A DNA stretch of 51,164 nucleotides from Dehalococcoidia bacterium (GTDB taxonomy: Bacteria > Chloroflexota > Dehalococcoidia > CAUJGQ01): positions 1 to 51,164 of the forward strand of contig DATGEL010000083.1 in assembly GCA_035310145.1 (NCBI GenBank). Direction: 5' to 3'. The notes beneath the pieces are model-generated. The model did no database searches and was not told the origin of the DNA. It saw nothing but the letters and a program-made list of their open reading frames with translations. The position numbers and the translations under genes were made by a program. Shown here piece by piece: positions 32,634 to 40,943 of the stretch. Each line of letters begins with the position of its first letter. Position 1 is the first letter of the stretch.

Positions 32634-32981
32634 CTACCGATCGAGGTCGCTGAGAATCTGTCTGATCAGGGCCGGCGTAATCTTCTCCGCCGCTTCCAAT
32701 CGACGAGCGATCTCCCACTCGCGCGCCAGGCGCTGGTCGATCTCCTCGGGGAAGGCGGCGTAGAAGTCTAGCCCGGCCTGGAGCTGCTCCGGCGTCATCC
32801 ACGAAAAGTAGTCGGCCAGCCTCGCCCGGTCGCGATCGACGCCCAGCCAGACCTCGATCAGCTCGAAGACGTCGAGCCCGGTGCCCGAGATGCGGGCGCG
32901 CCGCCCCGCCGGCTCATCCACATAAAAGATGCCGGGCACACGGGCCAGCTTCTCGGCCTCTGTCAGCGCGGGTGTCGTCAT
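32634..32981 (-). CDS. DUF433 putative antitoxin
   Basis: 115 residues. GIFYVDEPAGRRARISGTGLDVFELIEVWLGVDRDRARLADYF fits DUF433, with the G-T-G-L/R-I-x-V-x-x-I pattern and a homeodomain-like helix following, plus the SWMTPEQLQAGLDFYAAFPE block. It is probably the antidote for the adjacent DUF5615 nuclease. The convergent order is unusual because standard antitoxin-first coupling is lost. Confidence 0.75.
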   Translation of the reverse strand: MTTPALTEAEKLARVPGIFYVDEPAGRRARISGTGLDVFELIEVWLGVDRDRARLADYFSWMTPEQLQAGLDFYAAFPEEIDQRLAREWEIARRLEAAEKITPALIRQILSDLDR

Positions 32982-33061
32982 GCCGCAAGTGTACCAGTTC
33001 CGTGCGGCGCCGCAGCCGCTATGATGAAGCGGCCGGCGGTCCGGCCTGCGGAGGAATGGCG

Positions 33062-34105
33062 ATGAAACTCGGCCTTGCGATCGGCTATTCGGGCGCGGAG
33101 CTGCGCCTGCCCATGGAACGCTTCCTGCTCGCCGAGCGGTTGGGGTACGACTCGCTCTGGACCGCCGAAGCCTACGGTTCGGACGCGATCACGCCGCTGG
33201 CCTACATCGCCGCGCTGACGCAGCGCATCCGCCTGGGCACCGGCATCATGCAGCTCGCCGGGCGCACGCCGGCGATGGCAGCGATGCAGGCCGCCACGGT
33301 CGATGCGCTCTCCGGCGGCCGCGTGATCGCCGGGCTCGGCGTCTCCGGTCCGCAGATCGTGGAAGGCTGGTACGGCCAGCCCTGGGGCAAGCCGTACTAC
33401 CGCATCCGCGACTACGTGCAGATCATGCGCAAGATCTTTTCCCGCGAAGGGCCCGTGAGCCATGCGGGCCGCGAAATATCATTGCCCTATACCGGCGAAG
33501 GCGCGATGGGCATCGGCAAGCCGCTGAAGAGCATCCTGCACATGAACCCGAAGTTGCCGATCTGGCTGGGCACCGGCACCGAGTCGAACGTCAAGCTCAC
33601 CGCGGAGCTGGCCGACGGCTGGCTGCCGCTGGGCTTCGTGCCCGGCAGCATGCAGACCTACCGGCCCTGGCTTGAAGAAGGCTTCCGCCGCGCCGGCGGC
33701 GGCAAATCGCTCAAGGACTTCGAGATCCAGGCCAGCACCACGGTCACGATCACGGACGACGTGCGCGAGGCCTTCCGCAGGATGAAGCCGCAGATCGCGC
33801 TGTACGTCGGCGGCATGGGCCACCGCGACAAGAACTTCCACAACGACATGATGGTGCGCCGCGGCTACGGCGATGCGGCGAAGAGCATCCAGGAACTGTA
33901 CCTGGCCGGGCGCAAGGCCGAGGCAACGGAGGCGATCCCGGACGAGTACTGCGACGAGATGGCGCTGGCCGGAACGCCGGCGCGCATCCGCGAGCGCTAC
34001 CGCGCCTGGGAAGACTCCGGCGCCACGGGTCTCACGATCAGCACGGCTCAGGACGAGGCGCTGGAGCTGATGGCCGAGATCGCCCAGGCCGAGCCGGTGA
34101 GGTAG
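33062..34105 (+). CDS. LLM-class F420-dependent oxidoreductase
   Basis: 347 residues. Starting at 33062, MKLGLAIGYSGAELRLPMER, then DSLWTAEAYGSDAITPLAYI and RIRLGTGIMQLAGRTPAMAAM are the pattern of F420-dependent luciferase-like enzymes. GGAGGA is six bases before this ATG; an ATG six bases earlier is too close to it. Possible roles are oxidation or reduction of alcohols or xenobiotics with F420; no substrate can be given. It is divergent from the DUF433 gene. Confidence 0.9.
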   Translation: MKLGLAIGYSGAELRLPMERFLLAERLGYDSLWTAEAYGSDAITPLAYIAALTQRIRLGTGIMQLAGRTPAMAAMQAATVDALSGGRVIAGLGVSGPQIVEGWYGQPWGKPYYRIRDYVQIMRKIFSREGPVSHAGREISLPYTGEGAMGIGKPLKSILHMNPKLPIWLGTGTESNVKLTAELADGWLPLGFVPGSMQTYRPWLEEGFRRAGGGKSLKDFEIQASTTVTITDDVREAFRRMKPQIALYVGGMGHRDKNFHNDMMVRRGYGDAAKSIQELYLAGRKAEATEAIPDEYCDEMALAGTPARIRERYRAWEDSGATGLTISTAQDEALELMAEIAQAEPVR

Positions 34106-34119
34106 GAGATCGCGCCGGG

Positions 34120-35082
34120 CTAGCCGGCGGCGATCGGCACGCTCGCCTCACCGACCATAACGGCCTGGCCCTGCGCGTTCTCGCAGCGCACCTCGAGCGC
34201 CAGACGATCGACTGCGGCGGCGCCGTCCGCTTCGGCGACCTCGGCGATCGGAAAGAGCACGTCATCGGGGTAGACGGGCGCGGTCCACTTCACAGAGTAT
34301 CGTCCGCCCGCCAGCCAGCGCATGCCGAACGCCTGGCAGAGCAGCTCGCTGGCGTAGGCGGCGTGCATCAGGCCGTGGTCGATCGGCGCGCGGTAGCCAA
34401 GCGCCGCGGCGTAGGGCGCGTCATAGTGCACCACGTCGTGGTCGCCGTTCAGCCGGCCGTACCAGTCGATCAGCGCCTGCGAGATCGCGATGCCCTGCTC
34501 CAGTTCCAGTCGCGCGCCGGGCAGCATGGCGCCGGTTGGCTCCTTCAGGCGCAGCGGCGTCACCGGCACGCCGCCGGGCGGCTCCGGTCCGGGCCGGCGC
34601 ATTTCAGGCGTGGTCGCCTGGTGCTCGCGCCGCGGCAGGGTGAAGGTGTTGCTCGCGCGCGTCAGCAGCCGGCCGCCGGCATCCTCGCTGAACTCGGCCC
34701 GCCAGGAGACGTACTGGCGGCCGCGGCGTTCGCTCGTCTCCGTGATCTCACCGCTGCCGCTGATGCTCATGCCCGGCGCCCAGGGCTGCAGGAGTTCGAA
34801 GGCTGCGTGGGTGAGCACTAGCCCCTGCACCGGCGGAAAGGTGCGGTAGAGCAGCGCCAGCAAAAACAGCGCGGGCGCGGTGGCCGGCGCGAGGGGGCCG
34901 GTCTCGCCCGGTGGCGCGTGGTACCAGGCCAGCTCGGCGCCCAGCAGCCGCGCGTACTCGTCCACGACCGCGGCGTCGAGCGTGAACGGCATGGGCGCGA
35001 GCCGGGCGCCGGCGCGGAACGCCTCGAACGGCGTGCCCGGCTGCTCGCCTTCCTTCGGGCGGATCGCGGACGGCTGCGTCAT
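34120..35082 (-). CDS. MaoC-like (FAS1-type dehydratase) double hotdog protein
   Basis: 320 residues. The N-terminal hotdog (20-150) reads FTLDAAVVDEYARLLGAELAW; the C-terminal MaoC half has YGRLNGDHDVVHYDAPYAAA and GYRAPIDHGLMHAAYASELL, with the Asp-His hydratase motif (DHDVVHYD). These enzymes hydrate enoyl thioesters. It lies after the acyl-CoA dehydrogenase gene on the same strand (46 bases), so both probably act in one beta-oxidation-like pathway. Confidence 0.85.
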   Translation of the reverse strand: MTQPSAIRPKEGEQPGTPFEAFRAGARLAPMPFTLDAAVVDEYARLLGAELAWYHAPPGETGPLAPATAPALFLLALLYRTFPPVQGLVLTHAAFELLQPWAPGMSISGSGEITETSERRGRQYVSWRAEFSEDAGGRLLTRASNTFTLPRREHQATTPEMRRPGPEPPGGVPVTPLRLKEPTGAMLPGARLELEQGIAISQALIDWYGRLNGDHDVVHYDAPYAAALGYRAPIDHGLMHAAYASELLCQAFGMRWLAGGRYSVKWTAPVYPDDVLFPIAEVAEADGAAAVDRLALEVRCENAQGQAVMVGEASVPIAAG

Positions 35083-35128
35083 GGTCCGAGCCTTCTCCTG
35101 TCAGGCGAGGGCCGGGGCGAATGCCCCG

Positions 35129-36337
35129 CTACGGCGTGCCGGTGGGCACGTCGGTGCCGGCGGGCGGACCGCCCAGGCCGAGCGCGGCCCTGGCGATCTG
35201 GTCGAGGGCGCGGTCGTCGATCGGCGGGTGGCTGAGACCGGCGCGCACGCTGCGGTAGTAGCGCTCCAGCGGATGCTCGCGAAACAGGGCGATGCCGCCG
35301 CAGATGCGCATGGCGATGTCCACCACGGCGATGGCGTTGTTCGTGGCCGTGTACTTGGCCGCGGCGACCTTGGGGCCGAGCGCCGGGCGCTGCTCACGGA
35401 ATTCGCTCCAGTCGTCCGCGGCGCCGAACAGCAGCTCGCGCGCCGTCAGCAGCAGGATCTCCATCTGCGCGATGCGGTGCTGAATGCTCTGCAGGCTGCC
35501 GATCGGCTTGCCCAGGCCCGTGGGGGCGCGCTCGCGGGCGAAGGCGACGGCGAAGTCGCGCGCCCGCTCGCCGATCGCCAGGTAGACACCGCCCACGCCC
35601 AGGGCAAAGTAACTGCCGCCTGGCGCCGCGGGGCTCGGCGCCCCCAGCAGCCGGCGCGAGACCACGTCCGCGTCGGGCACAAAGGCGTCCCCGAGCACGA
35701 TGTCGTGGCTCTCCGTCGCGCGCATGCCGAGCACGTCCCAGGTCGGCTCGATGCGCACACCACGGTCGTCACGCACCAAAAACTGGCCCACTTCGACGCC
35801 CTGCGGCGTGTCGCCGATCGTGGCGAGCACGATGAAGTAGCGCAGGATCGGACTGAGGCTGGTGAACGTCTTGCGCCCGTTGATGCGCCAGCCGCCCTCG
35901 ACCTTCGTCGCCGTGGTCAGGGGCCGGCCGCCGCCGGCGGGGCTGCCCATCTCCGGCTCGGCGGCGGCGGAGTTGAGCAGGGCGCCCTCCTCCACCACCT
36001 CGCGCATCACGCGGCGGTAGAGCGGCTCCGGCCAGTGGCCCGGCTGCGAGGCGTTGGCCACGGACATCAGGTGCATGTTGATGCCCAGCGCCACGGCCTC
36101 ATCGCCCCTGGCCAGCGCGTTCTGGCAGAGCACGAACTCGAGCATCGAGCCGCCGAGACCACCGTGTTCCCGCGGCACGGTCAGTGTGTGGTAGCCGGCC
36201 TCGACCAGCTCGCGGTAGCTCTCGCGCGGGATCACGCCGGCGCGGTCGGCCTCGGCGGCGCGCGGCGCGATGCGCTCCGCCAGGCCGGCGGCCAGCGCCA
36301 GCAGCTCGGCCTGCCGCTCGCTGCGAGGAATGCGCAT
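35129..36337 (-). CDS. Acyl-CoA dehydrogenase family protein
   Basis: 402 residues from ATG 36337. The N-terminal helical domain includes EAGYHTLTVPREHGGLGG, the middle beta domain AAAEPEMGSPAGGGRPLTTA and WRINGRKTFTSLSPI, and the C-terminal helical bundle ARDFAVAFARERAP. This is the FAD-dependent acyl-CoA dehydrogenase fold. The usual catalytic Glu position is not obvious to me, so it could instead be a flavin monooxygenase of the same fold (DszC-like). It precedes the MaoC gene on the same strand. Confidence 0.85.
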   Translation of the reverse strand: MRIPRSERQAELLALAAGLAERIAPRAAEADRAGVIPRESYRELVEAGYHTLTVPREHGGLGGSMLEFVLCQNALARGDEAVALGINMHLMSVANASQPGHWPEPLYRRVMREVVEEGALLNSAAAEPEMGSPAGGGRPLTTATKVEGGWRINGRKTFTSLSPILRYFIVLATIGDTPQGVEVGQFLVRDDRGVRIEPTWDVLGMRATESHDIVLGDAFVPDADVVSRRLLGAPSPAAPGGSYFALGVGGVYLAIGERARDFAVAFARERAPTGLGKPIGSLQSIQHRIAQMEILLLTARELLFGAADDWSEFREQRPALGPKVAAAKYTATNNAIAVVDIAMRICGGIALFREHPLERYYRSVRAGLSHPPIDDRALDQIARAALGLGGPPAGTDVPTGTP

Positions 36338-36490
36338 AGAGGCTCCTTCTGAAGCGAGAGAGAACGATAGATCAGCCGCGGGCGCGTGGCCCCATCCTCG
36401 GTTCACCTCTCCTGCCCACAATCATAGGGGAAGGGAGCTTGGAGGGCGGTATGGTTGAAGCAGGGCAGTGGGCTTGCGGCCCTCCAGCGG

Positions 36491-37315
36491 CTACGGCGCC
36501 GGCGTCGCCTGGCCGGGGTTGATGATGCCGAAGACGACGGTGACGCTGGCGCTGGCGGAGAGCGAGGACGGCGGCGAAATCGGCGGCGGCGCCACCGTGG
36601 GAACCGGTGGCGGGGGTGGCGTTGCCGGTCGTGCCGCGATCGCCGGGATGGGAGCGTTACTGAAGCCCTCCGTGACCGAGAGCACCGGGCCGAGCTGCAC
36701 GCCCAGCGTAGCGGCGGCGGCGCGGGCCTTCTGCAGTGCATCCTGCGTAGCGCCCCGGATCGCCTGGATGCGCAGCGACTCCGGGTCGGCGATGCTGTAC
36801 TGCGGCCCGCTCAGGTTCGTCGCGCCGGCGCCGGCCATCGCGCCGAACAGGTCGCCGATCCCCTGCAGGTTCTTTGTCTGCACAGCGATGCCGTTTGTGG
36901 CCTCGTAGCCGACGATCTGCGGCGGCGGCGTGGGCTGGCCCGGTTCCGGCTGGGTGAAGGAGTAGCGCGGCGCCACGCTGAAGCCGGAGGTTTGAATGTC
37001 GGCGTCGGTGACGCCCAGCGCCTTCAGCGCGGCGATCACGGCGGCGAGGGCGCGGCTGTTGGCGTCGGTGGCGGCGGCCGGCGTGTCGGCATCGCTGACC
37101 ACGCTGCCGAAGATCGTGGCGGTGTCGGGCGGCTGCGAGGCGGTGGCCTGGCCGCTCACGGTGATCGAGGGCGGCGGGCCGGACGGCGCGGTCTGTGCGG
37201 AGACGACGGCGACGCCGCCGAGCAGGGCGGCGCCGGCCAGCAGCGCCAGCCGCGAGGGCCGCGCCCACCTGCCGGTCGCAGTATGGATGCGCCGGCGCCA
37301 GGCGTTGCTCCCCAT
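36491..37315 (-). CDS. Secreted SIMPL-domain (DUF541) protein
   Basis: 274 residues from ATG 37315, which has GGGAGGTAAGG upstream. Residues 1-42 are a basic then hydrophobic signal peptide ending VVSAQ. The SIMPL domain follows: SITVSGQATASQPPDTATI, the V-x-A-L-G-V-x-x-x-D-I-Q-T-S block, and FGAMAGAGATNLSGPQYSI. A Pro-rich tail ends near residue 250. These proteins are periplasmic or surface-located and of unknown mechanism (oxidative-stress links in a few). It probably acts outside the cytoplasmic membrane. Confidence 0.87.
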   Translation of the reverse strand: MGSNAWRRRIHTATGRWARPSRLALLAGAALLGGVAVVSAQTAPSGPPPSITVSGQATASQPPDTATIFGSVVSDADTPAAATDANSRALAAVIAALKALGVTDADIQTSGFSVAPRYSFTQPEPGQPTPPPQIVGYEATNGIAVQTKNLQGIGDLFGAMAGAGATNLSGPQYSIADPESLRIQAIRGATQDALQKARAAAATLGVQLGPVLSVTEGFSNAPIPAIAARPATPPPPPVPTVAPPPISPPSSLSASASVTVVFGIINPGQATPAP

Positions 37316-37431
37316 CACCTTACCTCCCTCGCACGCGGACGCCGGCCGGCCTCGGCGCGTGAGCCTACGCAGCTGTTCTGCGAAGAGAATGCTTCGACGG
37401 CGCGCGAAGTTGCAGTGATGGCGCACATATC

Positions 37432-37462
37432 CCTGGTTTCGCAGGCGAAAGCCGTCCTTTCC
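37432..37462. repeat. Dispersed 31-nt intergenic repeat, copy B
   Basis: Matches 3431-3461 in about 26 of 31 positions and shares the TTTCGC-AG-GCGAAA hairpin. The gap 37316-37649 otherwise holds a heptamer-like C-rich run at 37497-37535 and the inverted repeat at 37575-37646. Confidence 0.45.
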
Positions 37463-37574
37463 TGCAAGGAATGGGGGCCTGCAATCTCTCGGCAGCCCCC
37501 GACACCCCTTCCCCGCGGGAGCCGGGGCAGCCGATCCTGGGCGAGGCAGGGATGGATCCGCCGTGCACTTACAG

Positions 37575-37646
37575 ATGGTTTCAAAACCGGCTCGGGTTCC
37601 CGCTTGAAGGTATGCGATCGCCCGTGAACGCCGGTTTTGAAACCAT
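37575..37646 (-). terminator. Perfect 17-bp inverted repeat after the deacetylase gene
   Basis: ATGGTTTCAAAACCGGC (37575-37591) pairs base for base with GCCGGTTTTGAAACCAT (37630-37646), with 38 bases between. It starts four bases past the deacetylase stop on the minus strand. It may be a terminator or a small mobile inverted-repeat relic. Confidence 0.6.
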
Positions 37647-37649
37647 GTC

Positions 37650-38504
37650 TTAGCCCGCCAACCCCGCCGTTTTCAGCAGACCCGGCCGCGCCGCCTCAGC
37701 GACGTCATGCATCATGGCGAAACGCACGCCGGCACGGCCCTTCATGTGCCGCACCAGCCGGTCCAGCATGCGCATGCGATGGCCGCGGCCGATCACCTGC
37801 GGGTGCATGGTCAGCGTGTAGATGCCGCCGGGCACGCGCTCGTACATGAACTCGAACTCTTCGCGCCAGGTCTCCTCCACGTGCGCGGGCGGCGCCATGA
37901 TCGCGGCGCGGCCGGGCGAATACTCGAACACCGGGAAGTCGTCCAGGATCCAGGAGATCGGCAGCTCGACCAGCGGCGCCGGCCGGCCGAAGCGGAAGGG
38001 GCCGGTCGTGTCTCCCGCGTCGCCGAGGCGGCAGAGGTAGGGCGTGAAGTCATCGGCCATCAGGCTGCTGTCGTAGCGGAAGCCGTGCGCCAGCAGCAGA
38101 TCGAGCGAATGCGGGCTGAGGTCCCAGGAGGGCGAGCGGTAGCCGGTGGGCGGCTTGCCGCAGGCGCGCACGATCGCGTCGATCCCCTTCTGGATGATCG
38201 CCTCTTCCTCCTCGCGGCCGAGCGTATTGGGCACCTCGTGGCAGTAGCCGTGGTGGGCGATCTCGTAGCCCGCGGCGACGACCAGCTTCACCTGTTCGGG
38301 GAAGCTGTCGATCGTGTGGCCGGGGATGAAGAAGGTGGCGGGAATGCCGTGCTCCTTAAGCAGGGCGAGCACGCGGTAGATGCCGGCGCGTGCGCCGAAC
38401 TCGCCGCGCGAGAGCGGCGTGGGCGAGTTCTCGCCGCGAAAGAGCCGGCCGCTGAGCGCATCGAAATCGAAGGACAGGCAGACGGTACACTCGTTCATCG
38501 CCAT
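37650..38504 (-). CDS. Polysaccharide deacetylase (NodB-type)
   Basis: 284 residues. Motif 1 is CLSFDFDALSG with the catalytic and metal Asp pair, motif 2 is HHGYCHEV (HxxxH-type metal site), motif 3 is GYRSPSWDL, and motif 4 contains the C-terminal His in LTMHPQVIG. The set is complete, so it should remove N- or O-acetyl groups from a glycan or related amide in a metal-dependent way. No signal peptide is visible, so the protein may be cytoplasmic and act on a small amide, as in the allantoinase/PuuE-like group. Two in-frame ATGs (38504, 38498) are possible. Confidence 0.88.
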   Translation of the reverse strand: MAMNECTVCLSFDFDALSGRLFRGENSPTPLSRGEFGARAGIYRVLALLKEHGIPATFFIPGHTIDSFPEQVKLVVAAGYEIAHHGYCHEVPNTLGREEEEAIIQKGIDAIVRACGKPPTGYRSPSWDLSPHSLDLLLAHGFRYDSSLMADDFTPYLCRLGDAGDTTGPFRFGRPAPLVELPISWILDDFPVFEYSPGRAAIMAPPAHVEETWREEFEFMYERVPGGIYTLTMHPQVIGRGHRMRMLDRLVRHMKGRAGVRFAMMHDVAEAARPGLLKTAGLAG

Positions 38505-38583
38505 CGCATACAGCCTCCCTTGAGCCTGCGCCTACGATCCGTCCGGCCAGGCAAGCGCGTCAAGCAGTATGCCCGAAGGCGGT

Positions 38584-38613
38584 TTGGCGCTGGCGCCGCC
38601 GCGCTCCTACACT
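38584..38613 (+). promoter_or_regulatory. Promoter for the RNA methyltransferase gene
   Basis: TTGGCG (38584-38589), 18-nt spacer, TACACT (38608-38613). The chosen ATG is only nine bases past the -10, so the mRNA should begin at or next to the start codon (leaderless). Confidence 0.5.
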
Positions 38614-38622
38614 GGTCTGGCG

Positions 38623-39864
38623 ATGGTGATCGAGACACGCGGCCGCCGGCGACGCGGCAAGTACTCCGGGCCGTACCGCCCCGGCCAGATGCTGCGCCTT
38701 GCGCTCGGCCAGATGACCAACCGTGGCCGCTGCCTGGCGCATACGGGAGACGGCCTCGCCGTGTTCGTGGCCTATGGCCTGCCGGGCGAGGAGGTCGTGG
38801 CCGAGGTCGAGCGCGCCTACCGCGAGCACCTTGAGGCACACGTGGTCGAGGTGCTCACACCCGCGCCGGAGCGGGTGGAACCGCTCTGCCCCTATTTCGG
38901 CGCCTGCGGCGGCTGCAACTTCCAGCACATGCCCTACGAGCGGCAACTGGAGCTGAAGCGCGAGGTGGTGGTCGAGACGCTGCGCCGCATCGGCCGCTTC
39001 GACGACGTGCCCGTGCCGCCGGCGATCGCCTCGCCGCAGGCCTGGTTCTACCGCAACCAGGCCCGCTTCAGCACCAATCGCGAGGGCGCGATCGGCTTCA
39101 CCCGCCGCGGCAGCCACCGCGTCGAGCGCATCGAGATTTGCTACATCATGGAGCCGGCGATCCGCGACCTGATGCCGCAGTTGCAGGGACACGGCGCCGG
39201 CCTGCACCAGATCGTCGTGCGCACCGGCGTCAACACCGGCGAGCTGCTGATCAACCCCGACCTCTCCGACCGCGGCGTCACGGTTCCCTCCGGCCAGGAC
39301 TGGATGACGGAGCGAGTGGAGGGCCAGCCGTTCGACATCTCCGGCTCGGCCTTCTTCCAGGTGAACACGCGCCAGGCGGAGAACATGGTGCGCCTTGTGC
39401 GCGAGCGGCTGCAGCTCGGTCCGGACGACGTGCTGGCCGACCTCTACGCCGGCGTCGGCTTCTTCAGCAAGCTTTTGGCGCCGAACTGCCGCGAGGTCGT
39501 GGCGGTCGAGGTCTCGAAGGCGGCGGCCGACAACGCACGGCGCAACCTGGCCGGCGTGGAGAACGTGCGCTACCAGCTCGGCGACGTGGAGAAGGTGCTG
39601 CCCTTTCTGGTGCAGCGCCCGAACAAGGTCTTGCTCGACCCCTCGCGCGAGGGCTGCACGCCCGCGGCCGTGGACGCCATCCTCGCGGTCGCGCCGCAGC
39701 GCATCGTCTACGTCTCCTGCGACGCGGCCACGCTCGCGCGCGACCTGCGCCGCATGGTGGACGGCGGCTGCACGCTGCACGAGGTGCAGCCGCTGGACAT
39801 GTTCCCGCAGACCTTCCACATCGAGTGCATCGCCACGCTGACGCGCGGGAAGGGTGAAGGGTAG
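38623..39864 (+). CDS. Fe-S class 23S rRNA/tRNA uracil-C5 methyltransferase (RlmD/TrmA type)
   Basis: 413 residues from ATG 38623; an in-frame start at 38569 lies upstream of the promoter and is rejected. A TRAM-like RNA-binding domain (20-80) precedes the 4Fe-4S cysteines in CPYFGACGGCNFQH and IEICYIM. The SAM-binding motif is DLYAGVGFFS, LLDPSREG is motif IV, and VYVSCDAATLARDL contains the catalytic Cys. It makes 5-methyluridine in rRNA or tRNA. Which site it modifies cannot be told. A heptamer hairpin follows the stop. Confidence 0.9.
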   Translation: MVIETRGRRRRGKYSGPYRPGQMLRLALGQMTNRGRCLAHTGDGLAVFVAYGLPGEEVVAEVERAYREHLEAHVVEVLTPAPERVEPLCPYFGACGGCNFQHMPYERQLELKREVVVETLRRIGRFDDVPVPPAIASPQAWFYRNQARFSTNREGAIGFTRRGSHRVERIEICYIMEPAIRDLMPQLQGHGAGLHQIVVRTGVNTGELLINPDLSDRGVTVPSGQDWMTERVEGQPFDISGSAFFQVNTRQAENMVRLVRERLQLGPDDVLADLYAGVGFFSKLLAPNCREVVAVEVSKAAADNARRNLAGVENVRYQLGDVEKVLPFLVQRPNKVLLDPSREGCTPAAVDAILAVAPQRIVYVSCDAATLARDLRRMVDGGCTLHEVQPLDMFPQTFHIECIATLTRGKGEG

Positions 39865-39985
39865 CGGTCAACGGGTGGAGGGGCTGGACGGAGACATCCG
39901 CCCGCCACATCCGGCCCGCCCCGGCAGCGAACCGCCGTGCCCCCCTCACCTTCGACCCTTCACCCTCGACCCACTACCCACTAGG
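39850..39985. repeat. Heptamer-built inverted repeat after the methyltransferase
   Basis: Arm 1 from 39850 has AGGGTGA AGGGTAG CGGTCAA CGGGTGG. Arm 2 at 39949-39983 has ACCTTCG ACCCTTC ACCCTCG ACCCACT ACCCACT. Pairing is partial, best over GGGTGAAGGGT. It lies between the methyltransferase stop and the carrier-protein gene. Confidence 0.55.
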
Positions 39986-40021
39986 CTTGGCGTGAGCGTT
40001 CGCTGTGGAGGAATGTCGTTC

Positions 40022-40231
40022 ATGGATGTGAAGGCGCCGATGGTCGGCAAGATCATCGAGGTCGTGGTCGAATCGGGCAGCCGGGTAGCGGCGGAAGACG
40101 ACCTGGTGATCATCGAGTCGATGAAGATGGAGATTCCCGTCGGCGCGCCGCGGGCCGGCACCGTCAAGGAGATCCGCGTGGCCGCCGGCGACGCGGTGCA
40201 GGAGGGCGACCTGCTGCTGGTGCTGGAGTAG
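40022..40231 (+). CDS. Biotinyl/lipoyl carrier protein (acyl-CoA carboxylase BCCP-like)
   Basis: 69 residues, a single swinging-arm domain. The biotin lysine is in ESMKMEIPV, the AMKM/SMKM motif; a second half (AGTVKEIRVAAGDAVQEGD) completes the barrel. ATG 40022 is used because GGAGGA lies nine bases upstream, while the ATG at 40013 abuts it. It is probably the carrier of a carboxylase encoded elsewhere. It is short but complete for a minimal carrier domain. Confidence 0.85.
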   Translation: MDVKAPMVGKIIEVVVESGSRVAAEDDLVIIESMKMEIPVGAPRAGTVKEIRVAAGDAVQEGDLLLVLE

Positions 40232-40241
40232 CGCAGCCGGC

Positions 40242-40448
40242 TCAGCCCTGGCCGTCCCATGCCTCGAGCGCGAGTGATTCCCAGACGCGCTGCCAGCGCT
40301 GCCAGGGGCCGTCGTCGGAGAGCGGCTCCCGTGCTGTCGCCGCGGGCGCCATCCCGGCCTTGCTGAACTGGCGCTCGACCAGCTCCGCGATCTCCTCAAG
40401 CCAGGCCGGCGCCTTAGCCGTATCGCCCGAGCCGCGTTGTGCAGCCAT
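40242..40448 (-). CDS. Small hypothetical protein
   Basis: 68 residues, unrecognised, with a helical WLEEIAELVERQF segment and a Trp-rich tail (PWQRWQRVWESLAL). A GGAGGAG ribosome-binding site nine bases before the ATG argues it is real. It follows the single-TM protein by 15 bases in the same direction. The similarity of WLEEIAELVERQFSKAG to small proteins encoded next to acyl-CoA carboxylase subunits is possible, since it abuts the carrier-protein gene, but I cannot test it. Confidence 0.5.
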   Translation of the reverse strand: MAAQRGSGDTAKAPAWLEEIAELVERQFSKAGMAPAATAREPLSDDGPWQRWQRVWESLALEAWDGQG

Positions 40449-40463
40449 GGTGTGGCTCCTCCG

Positions 40464-40832
40464 TCAATTGCCGTCGCCGGCAGACGGCCACTGTGCCGGC
40501 TCGTCGCATGCATCCTGGTCCGTCGCGCCGGCGCAGTCCCGGCGGCGCTCGGCGAGCCGCGGATCGACCGGACCGGTGATGTAGGCGACGAACGTCGCCC
40601 GCGCGGGCGCCGCGCCGGCATGAGGCACACTCGCCTGCCGAGCGTCGGGCAGAGGTCCGACCATCGGTGGCCCGGACGGCTCGATCGGTTGTGCCGTGGG
40701 GACGTTGCCGCCATGCTGCCGGGCGCCGACCGCAAACCCGGCGCTGAAGGCGATTACCACGGCGACAGTGATGGCAGCGAACGGCATGGCCTTTGGGCGC
40801 CACGCCGGTACCGCGAAGCTGTTGGTGGGCAT
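40464..40832 (-). CDS. Hypothetical single-TM protein
   Basis: 122 residues. One membrane helix at about 16-40 (AMPFAAITVAVVIAFSAGFAVGA), then a Pro-rich extracytoplasmic tail with Cys near the C-terminus (RDCAGATDQDACDEP). GAGGAGGAAGG precedes the ATG, so I regard it as expressed. No family recognised. Confidence 0.5.
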   Translation of the reverse strand: MPTNSFAVPAWRPKAMPFAAITVAVVIAFSAGFAVGARQHGGNVPTAQPIEPSGPPMVGPLPDARQASVPHAGAAPARATFVAYITGPVDPRLAERRRDCAGATDQDACDEPAQWPSAGDGN

Positions 40833-40916
40833 CGCCTTCCTCCTCTCTGCCGCTCAAGGCCGCGGCATTGCCGTCATGCCGCCAGTCTCTGGCTTCGCCG
40901 GCCACGCGGCGGTCGG

Positions 40917-40943
40917 CCAGACGACAGGGCGAAGGTCGTCTGG
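40917..40943 (-). terminator. Hairpin in the gap downstream of fabF
   Basis: CCAGACGAC and GTCGTCTGG form a perfect 9-bp stem with the loop AGGGCGAAG. It lies in the 405-bp gap 40833-41237, where the only other marks are a second copy of GGCCAGACGAC near 41140 and no supported gene. It might terminate fabF transcription or precede the 40832 gene as an operator. Confidence 0.35.
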
